Shown here piece after piece: positions 15,185-22,186 of a DNA stretch of 64,000 nucleotides. Position 1 is the stretch's first letter; the number at the start of each line of letters is the position of its first letter. A program made the translations under genes and the position numbers. The notes below the pieces were generated by a model that did not search any database, was not told where the DNA came from, and saw nothing but the letters and a program-made list of their open reading frames with translations. Origin of the DNA: Acidobacterium capsulatum ATCC 51196 (lineage in GTDB: Bacteria; Acidobacteriota; Terriglobia; Terriglobales; Acidobacteriaceae); the NCBI RefSeq assembly GCF_000022565.1, contig NC_012483.1:1-64000 (forward strand). The letters are read 5' to 3'.

Positions 15185-17338
15185 TTATTCCGCGCTTTGC
15201 GTGACCGGGAACTGGTAGATACCCACGCTGATAGGCGCAACCGTGATGCTATTTGTTGCACGGCCCAGAGCGACCTTCCGGATGGAAACCTGCGGGGCCT
15301 GTCCCACGCGATCGGCAGCCTGCAGATCTTTGCCTGTGAGCTGCCAGAGTGTGGTGGGCCCGTCGACGCGGGTTCCCGTCACATTGAGGTGGAATGTTTC
15401 TGCCTTGTCGGTCGCGTTGACCACGGCCACATTCAAAAACTTGTGGTCGGGTGTGAGCGCCGCAAACATATCGAGCGGATAGGTCGGGCTTCCCGAGTTC
15501 GTCTTCGGCTGATCTCCACCTACCGGATATTGCGGTGCCGGCTGAGGAGAATTGCCGTTGAGCGCTACAGGAATGGAACCGGGAACAAAGTGATCGCCAT
15601 AGAGCTTGAACATCAGCCCCGTGGTGTTGAATGTAGCGGCGGTGGGCGTGTAGTCCATGGTGGAAACGCCCATCGTATGCGCGGACATTCTCAGGAAGTC
15701 CGTGTGGCGCAACATCTCGTTGAAGATCATGCCGTAGGCCAGCGCCAGCTTCAGGTTTGCTCCATGAGTGAAGCTTCCGCCAAAGTAGGCGTACTCATCA
15801 ATCGAAAGGAAGATGTGCTTCTTGACGAGTTGAGGAAAGCGCTGTTCGTAGCGATCCCACTCCTGCGCCTTCAGGTGAACAATGTTTGCAGGATAGCGGG
15901 CATACTGCAGCGTGGTCTGGTTTACCTTGACGAAGCCGTCGTCGGTGGGCGCGTCGAGCGGAAGATGCTTGGCCTTCTGAACATCAAACCGATGACCGCC
16001 CTGCGCATACCAGTGTTGCGTGATGCCGGAGAAGTTGCCCCAGCAATGCTCAATCTCTCCGCCGGTCCAGTCCACGGGAGTTCCCTCGACCGCGCGCATG
16101 TTGTCTACGTCCTTGGCGCGCATTTCGCCCTTCAGGTCCATGGGGTCAGGCATGTTGCCCGAGGCCAGCAGAATGATGGAAGGATCGGCCTTGCGCATGG
16201 CCGCGGCGAAGAAGTTGTGCTTGAGCACGTAATATTTCAGGTCGGTGCGGCCAAGCTGCCAGGTGCCATACGGTTCGTTGCCGATGTCCCAGTACTTCAC
16301 GCCGTAGGGCGCTGGATGTCCGTCTTTGGCGCGCAGCGCTCCCATGGGCGAGCTTACCGGGCCGTTCATGTATTCGACCTCCTGCGCGGCTGAGTGTGCA
16401 TCCTCGAATCCTGCGTTGACGGTGATGTACGGTTCCACCCCAATCAGCTTGCAGAGCGTCATGAACTCATCCATGCCCACGTCGTTGGGCTGCATCGCAT
16501 TCCAGGCATAGTCAAAGGTGGGTGGCCGCTTGTCTCTCGGACCAATGCCGACATACCAGCTCCAGTCAGAGAGGAAGTTGCCCCCCGGCAGTCTCCAGAA
16601 CCCGGAGTGCAACTGGCGCAGCAGCGCGATCGTGTCGGGGCGGAAGCCATCCACGTTGTCCGCCGGCATCATCGAGACGGTGCCCACATGGAAATTCCCA
16701 CTGCCGGTGCCCGTAATCTCAAAGCTCGCCTGGTTTGTGTCCGCTTCTGCCGTGAAGGAAAACGGGAATTTCTGATAAGTGCCGCTCAGAGAGGAAAACG
16801 CGAAGGTCTTCTCATTGCCGGCGCCAGCAACCACGGAAACTTTTACGCGGCTTCCCGGCGTGCCTTTCAGCCAGATATGGCCTACGTAACGCTTGCCCTT
16901 CACGAGCGAGATTCCCGTTTGCTCAATGCCGTGCGGAGTCGCGCCGTCCAGCGCGATGCGGGGGCTATGGTCGCCAACAAACGGATCATTCGTATCCATC
17001 ACCACATTGTTTTCCGGCCCCACGGGCCGCCACTTCCTGAGTCCGCGGCCAAAGCCGCCCTGACGGGCATGCGCAGGTGCGGCTGCCTTCTCCGCCGTGA
17101 TGGGGAAGTAGAACTTGCGGTCATCGAGCATCTCTGCCCACAGGCTTCGATAAACCAGAGGGCCGATGTGCTCAATGAACATGCCGAACTGATACTTCGA
17201 AGTCGGTACGCCGGTTTGTTGCGCGTTGATGTCCACCACAATGTTCTTCTGTGGCGCTGCCGTGCTGGTTTGTGCCTGTGCGGCAAAGCATGGCAGCCCT
17301 ATCAGGGCACACGCCATCAGTGCATGTCGAATTTTCAT
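15185..17338 (-). CDS. GH51 alpha-L-arabinofuranosidase, secreted
   Basis: Exo-acting alpha-L-arabinofuranosidase (family GH51) releasing arabinose from arabinan, arabinoxylan or arabinogalactan. The protein is 717 residues, long for the family because it contains an extra carbohydrate-binding-like region (about 150-260) between the N-terminal FGMFIEHIG block and the catalytic barrel. The acid/base lies in DIGNEPYGTW and the nucleophile is likely in SIDEYAYF; a C-terminal beta-sandwich follows. A Sec signal ends at AQA near residue 22. Start ATG 17338 is chosen because it begins the signal peptide. A LacI-type operator candidate lies 67 bases upstream (17405-17418), so regulation by a LacI-family repressor encoded elsewhere is likely. 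It stands alone as a transcript. Confidence 0.92.
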   Translation of the reverse strand: MKIRHALMACALIGLPCFAAQAQTSTAAPQKNIVVDINAQQTGVPTSKYQFGMFIEHIGPLVYRSLWAEMLDDRKFYFPITAEKAAAPAHARQGGFGRGLRKWRPVGPENNVVMDTNDPFVGDHSPRIALDGATPHGIEQTGISLVKGKRYVGHIWLKGTPGSRVKVSVVAGAGNEKTFAFSSLSGTYQKFPFSFTAEADTNQASFEITGTGSGNFHVGTVSMMPADNVDGFRPDTIALLRQLHSGFWRLPGGNFLSDWSWYVGIGPRDKRPPTFDYAWNAMQPNDVGMDEFMTLCKLIGVEPYITVNAGFEDAHSAAQEVEYMNGPVSSPMGALRAKDGHPAPYGVKYWDIGNEPYGTWQLGRTDLKYYVLKHNFFAAAMRKADPSIILLASGNMPDPMDLKGEMRAKDVDNMRAVEGTPVDWTGGEIEHCWGNFSGITQHWYAQGGHRFDVQKAKHLPLDAPTDDGFVKVNQTTLQYARYPANIVHLKAQEWDRYEQRFPQLVKKHIFLSIDEYAYFGGSFTHGANLKLALAYGMIFNEMLRHTDFLRMSAHTMGVSTMDYTPTAATFNTTGLMFKLYGDHFVPGSIPVALNGNSPQPAPQYPVGGDQPKTNSGSPTYPLDMFAALTPDHKFLNVAVVNATDKAETFHLNVTGTRVDGPTTLWQLTGKDLQAADRVGQAPQVSIRKVALGRATNSITVAPISVGIYQFPVTQSAE

Positions 17339-17404
17339 CGAACCCACCCGCTCTTTCTTTTCGATTGCTTTGAAATCTTCAGAAAATTGGCGTCCCGCCA
17401 TTGC

Positions 17405-17418
17405 GGGAAACGTTTGCC
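17405..17418. promoter_or_regulatory. Candidate LacI-family operator
   Basis: GGGAAACGTTTGCC is palindromic at 12 of 14 positions and has the central CG and flanking AA/TT that define operators of LacI-family sugar repressors. It sits 67 bases before the GH51 start, within promoter range. No LacI-type gene is in this window, so the regulator would act from elsewhere. Confidence 0.5.
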
Positions 17419-17502
17419 AGCACCGGAGACTATCGCGGATGATCAACCTTTGTAAAGCGATTTATCCCCATACTCTGACTTCTCAAGGAAAATCGCGGAA
17501 GA

Positions 17503-17820
17503 TCAACGGATTTCCGGTAGCGACAGTTCAAAATCCAGCAGAACATCTCCCAGGCACTTGCCATGCGCATCCAGCGAGAGCGAGCAGGTCACACTCTTTT
17601 CGCCCGCCCGCTGCAGCACAAAGTTCAGCGCATGCAGTGACGGAACCGAGTAGCGTGTCACGGGCGTGGCCAGTACCGGCGCGAAAACCTGTGAGAGTAG
17701 TTCGGCTGTTACATATTGCTCAAGCACCGGAAAATCTTCTGCCCGGTAAGCAATCAGCGAGATGGTGAGCAATCGGCCTTTGTCTCCCGTGCGCGCGTGG
17801 GCAATCTCTCTCAAGCGCAT
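17503..17820 (-). CDS. AtuA-like ferredoxin-fold small protein
   Basis: A 105-residue protein matching the AtuA-like ferredoxin-fold family that often occurs as a separate partner, or C-terminal domain, of AtuA (DUF1446) proteins. The N-terminal REIAHARTGDKGRLLTISLIAY is the family hallmark; the TGDKG loop probably binds a ligand. Its ATG overlaps the AtuA stop by one base (TGATG), so the two are translationally coupled and probably form one enzyme or complex. Function is unproven; AtuA was first linked to acyclic terpene use in Pseudomonas, but the wider family is associated with varied acid catabolism. Confidence 0.85.
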   Translation of the reverse strand: MRLREIAHARTGDKGRLLTISLIAYRAEDFPVLEQYVTAELLSQVFAPVLATPVTRYSVPSLHALNFVLQRAGEKSVTCSLSLDAHGKCLGDVLLDFELSLPEIR

Positions 17821-19157
17821 CAGGCGGTCTCCATGTGTATGCTGCAGGTGACGGCCTCGCGCGGAATCAACAGGCTCTCCACAGCGATCATCTCGCGGGT
17901 GAATCCGGTCACTCCGCCACCGCCTGCGGGGCCGTTGACATACAGTGCCTCCACCTCGCGCGGAATCCGCTGCGCCACGGCGCGATCATGAGCGCGCCCC
18001 GCCACGCGCAACCTGACTTCGTGCGGCTCATGAAGTAGATGAGGTGCGAGCGCATCGCCATGGATTGCATTGACGCCAATCAGGGAGCATTCCAGTTCGC
18101 CAGTCTCCCATGCTTTCAGTCGCTCCCGCACGATAGATTCTGCCAGTTGCGCGCGGCGCACGCAGCCGTGGCCTGCATAAGAGATTTGCCCTTCGCCCAT
18201 ATAGCCGTGATGAAAACCCGCGGACACCTTCAATTGCGAAGGGCGCGTGCGGCCTCCGGCATGAGAGACGCGAACCTGATTCGGGCCGCATTCAACGAGC
18301 TGAACAGTCGAAAAATCTGCAATTACATCGGGCGTGATGTAAGCAGCCGGGTCCTGTACCTCATACAGGAGCTGCTCTGTGCAGGTCGCTCGCGAAATGA
18401 GCCCACCGGCGCCCTCCACCTTCATGATGGTGGCCGTGCCATCGGGAGTCACTTCTGCCAGGGGAAATCCAAGATGCGCCAGATCGGGCACATCCTTGTA
18501 TCCGGGATCGGCAAAGTATCCGCCCGTGATCTGGCCTGCGCATTCCAGTAGATGGCCCACTACCGTGCCTTGCCCAAGTTGTGGCCAGTCATCGGCGCGC
18601 CACGCAAACTCATGCATCAATGGCCCAAGAAAAAGCGAAGGGTCGGCCGTGCGCCCGGTCAGCACCACGTCAGCGCCCTGGGCAACTGCTTGCGCGATCG
18701 GTTCCGCTCCAAGATAGGCGTTAGCCGAGAGCAAATGCTCGCGCCATCCAGCCGGCATTGCGTAGCCGGCAACGGCCGGCTCCAGCAAAGAGGCAGCCAA
18801 CGGCAACACATTGTCGCCCATCACATAAGCTACTTTGAGTCCACGCAGCCCGAGCGAGCGCGCAATCGAGAGCGTCGCCCGCGCCGCCGCTGCAGGGTTG
18901 GCAGCTCCCATATTGCTGACGATCCGTGTACCGTTTCGGTGGCAGATCGGCAGCACCGCCTCCATGCGCTCTCGCAGCCACGGGTCAAATCCGCCCTCAG
19001 GATTTTGCAACAGGTCGAGTTGCGCCAAAGCGATGGTGCGCTCTGCCAGGCACTCGAAAACCAGATAATTCAGCCGGCCTTTTTCTGCCAGTTCGACGGC
19101 GGGCTCCAGACGGTCACCGGAATACCCAGCCCCGCAACCAATGCGAATCATCTTCAT
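17820..19157 (-). CDS. AtuA family protein (DUF1446)
   Basis: A 445-residue DUF1446/AtuA protein. Visible family blocks are RIGCGAGYSGDRLEPAVELAEKG at the N-terminus (split here as IGCGAGYSGDR and EPAVELAEKG), IVSNMGAANP near residue 90, DVVLTGRTADPSLFLGPL near 195 and ECAGQITGGYFADPG near 245. The reaction is not firmly known. I start at ATG 19157; a weak GGGGAA lies upstream and the start codon overlaps the stop of a short hydrophobic reading frame by 4 bases (ATGA). It forms a unit with the AtuA-like small protein and is divergent from a LysR regulator, an arrangement commonly including a citrate-type transporter, here apparently decayed. Confidence 0.88.
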   Translation of the reverse strand: MKMIRIGCGAGYSGDRLEPAVELAEKGRLNYLVFECLAERTIALAQLDLLQNPEGGFDPWLRERMEAVLPICHRNGTRIVSNMGAANPAAAARATLSIARSLGLRGLKVAYVMGDNVLPLAASLLEPAVAGYAMPAGWREHLLSANAYLGAEPIAQAVAQGADVVLTGRTADPSLFLGPLMHEFAWRADDWPQLGQGTVVGHLLECAGQITGGYFADPGYKDVPDLAHLGFPLAEVTPDGTATIMKVEGAGGLISRATCTEQLLYEVQDPAAYITPDVIADFSTVQLVECGPNQVRVSHAGGRTRPSQLKVSAGFHHGYMGEGQISYAGHGCVRRAQLAESIVRERLKAWETGELECSLIGVNAIHGDALAPHLLHEPHEVRLRVAGRAHDRAVAQRIPREVEALYVNGPAGGGGVTGFTREMIAVESLLIPREAVTCSIHMETA

Positions 19158-19312
19158 TGCGGAATTCCCCGAAAAAGAAGCCCCCGGAAGGTCATCTGCA
19201 CCGAAGCGGTCGCTGTTGGGGCAGCCGTCAGCACAGCCATTGGCAAAACACAGCGGCCGAGCGCTAGCACCAGCATCGAGAGAATAGTCAAAATCCCGGG
19301 GAGAGCAATCAT
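19154..19312 (-). pseudogene. Possible remnant of a CitMHS-type transporter
   Basis: A 52-residue open frame directly upstream of AtuA and overlapping it by ATGA. The first half looks like the N-terminal membrane helix of citrate-Mg2+:H+ symporters (CitMHS): MIALPGILTILSMLVLALGR compares with the M-x-A-L-x-G-x-x-T-I pattern that starts that family, followed by a second hydrophobic stretch ending in Pro. The rest of a roughly 430-residue transporter is missing. AtuA/AtuA-like pairs with a LysR gene often include such a transporter, so an internal deletion is plausible. It could instead be a real small leader or membrane peptide; no good ribosome site precedes it. Judged from memory of the family, not an alignment. 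Confidence 0.35.
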
Positions 19313-19393
19313 GAACGAAAAGATGATCCGGTTTGCAAAAACAGGAGCAGTATAGGGAGCAGGTAATAGTTCTGTACAATGAATCGTTTTAAA

Positions 19394-19407
19394 TTCAGTA
19401 TTCTGAA
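19394..19407. promoter_or_regulatory. Candidate LysR-type operator
   Basis: TTCAG-TATT-CTGAA is a perfect 5-4-5 palindrome just 7 bases before the LysR start and within the divergent AtuA/LysR interval, the usual place for an autoregulatory LysR box (it also satisfies T-N11-A). Confidence 0.45.
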
Positions 19408-19413
19408 AATACG

Positions 19414-20331
19414 ATGATCAATGAGCTTCGGCATATTCGCGCGTTTCTGGCTGTCGCACAGCATGCCAACTTCACTCGTGCCGCGCAGGAGTTGCACGTC
19501 TCGCAATCGGCGCTCACCGTTCAGATTCAGCAATTGGAAGAAGCCCTCGGAGTCAAACTGTTTGACCGCAACAAACGGAGGGTGGCGCTCACTGACGCGG
19601 GTCGTGAGGTCATCGCTCCGCTTCAGCGGATTGTCGTCGATGCCGAGGCGATTGTGAGTCGAACCCGCGAAATCACAGGACTGCGCCGGGGCGTACTTTC
19701 GATGGCGGTTCTGCCTTCGATGGCTTCCGGAATTCTCTCCACAGCGCTGAGCCGTTTTACTGCGGCTCACCCCGGAATCATGATTCACATCCACGACGTC
19801 GTTGCCGACCAGGTGATTGAAAAAGTCAAAAAAGAAGAAGTCGATTTCGGCGTGGCGACGGTCATGCACGCAGACAAGGAACTTACCCTGATGCCGTTGT
19901 TTACAGATCGCCTCTTTGCATTTCTTCCGGAGCAGCATCCGCTCTCCAGCCGCGCCTCGGTTTCCTTGCAGCAGATCTCTGACTATCCTCTGGTTCTTAT
20001 GGCAAGAGGTACCAGCGTGCGATCCATGGTGGACCAGGCACTTCGCGATCATGGCCTGACTGCCACGGCAGCCTATGAGGCAAATTACATGTCGACTGCC
20101 CTGAGCCTCGTTCGTGCGGGATTCGGAATTGGCATTCTTCCGGAAGACGCCGGAACCATGGGCAGTGCTCAAAATCTGGTCGCGCTGCCTATCGTTCGTC
20201 CCCAGCTCACGCGGCCCATTCATGTGCTTATGCGAAAGGGAAGAAGCGCGTCGCCCGCAGTTCAGCAGATGCTGCAGATTCTTAGAGACATTACTCGAAA
20301 GTCTGGCGACCCTGCTCGCGGCAAAGGGTAG
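19414..20331 (+). CDS. LysR family transcriptional regulator
   Basis: A 305-residue LysR regulator of usual length. The N-terminal winged helix-turn-helix (residues 1-60: LRHIRAFLAVAQHANFTRAAQELHVSQSALTVQIQQLEEALG..., only parts quoted) is followed by a linker helix and a substrate-binding domain of the periplasmic-binding type (about 90-295). It is divergent from the AtuA operon and so probably controls it in response to an unknown small acid. The subgroup with ...RAGFGIGILP resembles CynR/CbbR-like regulators of catabolic genes, but no effector can be read from the sequence. Confidence 0.92.
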   Translation: MINELRHIRAFLAVAQHANFTRAAQELHVSQSALTVQIQQLEEALGVKLFDRNKRRVALTDAGREVIAPLQRIVVDAEAIVSRTREITGLRRGVLSMAVLPSMASGILSTALSRFTAAHPGIMIHIHDVVADQVIEKVKKEEVDFGVATVMHADKELTLMPLFTDRLFAFLPEQHPLSSRASVSLQQISDYPLVLMARGTSVRSMVDQALRDHGLTATAAYEANYMSTALSLVRAGFGIGILPEDAGTMGSAQNLVALPIVRPQLTRPIHVLMRKGRSASPAVQQMLQILRDITRKSGDPARGKG

Positions 20332-20509
20332 GTTGTGGCGCAACTTCTATTCCGTCTAACAGAATAGTCTGTTCTATTATTTCTATTTCACAGATGTAGA
20401 TTCATTCCCCTATAGTTACCGATCGGAATGAAAGAAGCGCCTGGCAAGATGTGTGAAGTGTAACCCGGACCAGGGCGAGCGTTTTGAAATGGAACTAAGG
20501 AGAGAAGCA

Positions 20510-22090
20510 TTGCGCAAAGCACTTTCAGCGTTCATTTTGTGCCAGGCAGTGGCGCTTGCAGCGGTTGCTACCGCGCAGAGTGTCGTCACGATTGATACAG
20601 GCAAGTTGCAGGGCTCCACGCAAAACGGTGTGACAGCCTATAAGGGAATCCCCTACGCCGCCCCGCCCGTGGGCAAACTCCGCTGGGAACCTCCCCAGCC
20701 CGCGGCCCACTGGAAAGGCATTCGCCAGGCGACGCAGTACGGTCATGACTGCATGCAACTTCCATTTCCTAGCGATGCTGCTCCGCTCGGAACCACGCCT
20801 TCTGAAGACTGCCTGGTTGCGAACGTCTGGGTTCCTGCCCATCATGGCAAGGCTCCGCTGCCCGTCATGGTGTGGATTTACGGAGGTGGTTGGGTCAACG
20901 GCGGCAGTTCGCCCGCCGTCTACAGCGGCAAGCATTTTGCGCGCAAGGGCATTGTCTTCGTCAGTTTCAACTATCGCCTTGGACGCTTCGGCTTCTTTGC
21001 CTTTCCCGAACTGACCAAAGAGAGCAAGACCGGCCTGCTCGGCAACTATGGCTATATGGATCAGATTGCGGCACTCAAATGGGTACAGCGGAACATCGCG
21101 GCCTTCGGCGGCAATCCGCATGAGGTAACGGTGTTCGGTGAGTCTGCCGGAGGATTTTCAGTACACATGCTGATGACCTCTCCTCTGGCCAAGGGCCTCT
21201 TTGAGCGAGCCATGGTGGAGTCCGGTGGCGGCCGCACAATGCTGGGCGCAACCGGCCTGACCCAGGGCATGAACGGTCAGCCCTCAGCCGAACAGATTGG
21301 TGTAAATTTCGCGCGGAGCATGGGCATTGAGGGCGACGGAGCCGCTGCACTCAAAAAGCTGCGCGCGCTGCCGGCAAAAGATATCGTCGATGGTCTGAAT
21401 ATGGCCAGCATGCAAAGGGCCGCGACCACTTATTCCGGTCCAATTCTTGACGGTAAAATCGTCGTCGGCCAGCCGGAAACGCTCTACAAAGAAGGCAAAT
21501 ACCAGCATGTGCCTTTTGTGATCGGCGCAAACACTCTCGATATCGGCTTTACTCACGCTCACAATGTGCAACAGCTTTTTGCTCCTTTTGGCGCAAATGC
21601 CAACGAGGCAAAGAAGGCATATGGGGCAACCGCTTCATCCAATTTCTTCTTGCTCGGCATGCAAGTCGGTGCCGACGCCATGATGAGAGAACCGGCGCGT
21701 TTCGTGGCTGCAACACTTTCCTCGCAGGGAGTTCCCGCATGGGAGTACCGCTTCGGCTACGTGGCGAGTTCCATGCGCAGCAAGTGGCCCGGCGCTCCGC
21801 ATGCAACCGAGATTCCCTTTGTCTTTGACACAGTCAAGGCCAAGTATGGGGCGGCGGCGACCGCACAGGATGAAAAGATGAGCGAAGCGATGAACACGTA
21901 TTGGGCCAACTTCGCAAAGACCGGCAACCCCAACGGCGCGAGTCTTCCGGATTGGCCAGGATACTCGTCGAGCAAAGATGTTCTCATGGACTTCACCGAG
22001 AACGGCCCGGTCGCGAAGCGTGATCCCGCCGAGGAACGTCTCAACCTGACCGAACAGGTCGCAAATCACGCCCACGCCGGTAAGCAGTAG
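20510..22090 (+). CDS. Secreted type-B carboxylesterase
   Basis: Carboxylesterase/para-nitrobenzyl esterase family serine hydrolase, about 526 residues. I choose TTG at 20510 because AAGGAG ends 7 bases upstream and the protein then begins with a clean Sec signal (RKALSAFILCQAVALAAVATAQ); an in-frame ATG at 20489 adds seven residues. The oxyanion loop IYGGGW, the nucleophile in GESAGG (Ser about 212) and the histidine in GAPHATEIPFVFD are present. Partner to the GH3 gene 97 bases downstream, but a strong terminator lies between. It may remove acyl or feruloyl groups from plant polysaccharides. An inverted repeat AACAGA-N4-TCTGTT at 20358-20373 lies in its promoter region. Confidence 0.9.
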   Translation: MRKALSAFILCQAVALAAVATAQSVVTIDTGKLQGSTQNGVTAYKGIPYAAPPVGKLRWEPPQPAAHWKGIRQATQYGHDCMQLPFPSDAAPLGTTPSEDCLVANVWVPAHHGKAPLPVMVWIYGGGWVNGGSSPAVYSGKHFARKGIVFVSFNYRLGRFGFFAFPELTKESKTGLLGNYGYMDQIAALKWVQRNIAAFGGNPHEVTVFGESAGGFSVHMLMTSPLAKGLFERAMVESGGGRTMLGATGLTQGMNGQPSAEQIGVNFARSMGIEGDGAAALKKLRALPAKDIVDGLNMASMQRAATTYSGPILDGKIVVGQPETLYKEGKYQHVPFVIGANTLDIGFTHAHNVQQLFAPFGANANEAKKAYGATASSNFFLLGMQVGADAMMREPARFVAATLSSQGVPAWEYRFGYVASSMRSKWPGAPHATEIPFVFDTVKAKYGAAATAQDEKMSEAMNTYWANFAKTGNPNGASLPDWPGYSSSKDVLMDFTENGPVAKRDPAEERLNLTEQVANHAHAGKQ

Positions 22091-22109
22091 GTTCAACACA
22101 TGCAATCAG

Positions 22110-22139
22110 AAAGTGGCGCGCTATGGTGCGCCACTTTTT
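22110..22139 (+). terminator. Intrinsic terminator after carboxylesterase
   Basis: Arms AAAGTGGCGC (22110-22119) and its complement (22128-22138) followed by TTTTT, 20 bases beyond the esterase stop. Confidence 0.8.
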
Positions 22140-22186
22140 GATGCGCAGATGTTCCACTCTGCGTTCTTCATAGAACCAGGAGTGCG

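Noticed and set aside
15179-16393. 404-codon open frame on the plus strand opposite GH51
   Set aside because: Antisense shadow of GH51 that also runs through its terminator; no homology seen.
19309-20343. 344-codon open frame opposite the LysR gene
   Set aside because: Shadow of LysR on the other strand; no domain, no ribosome site.
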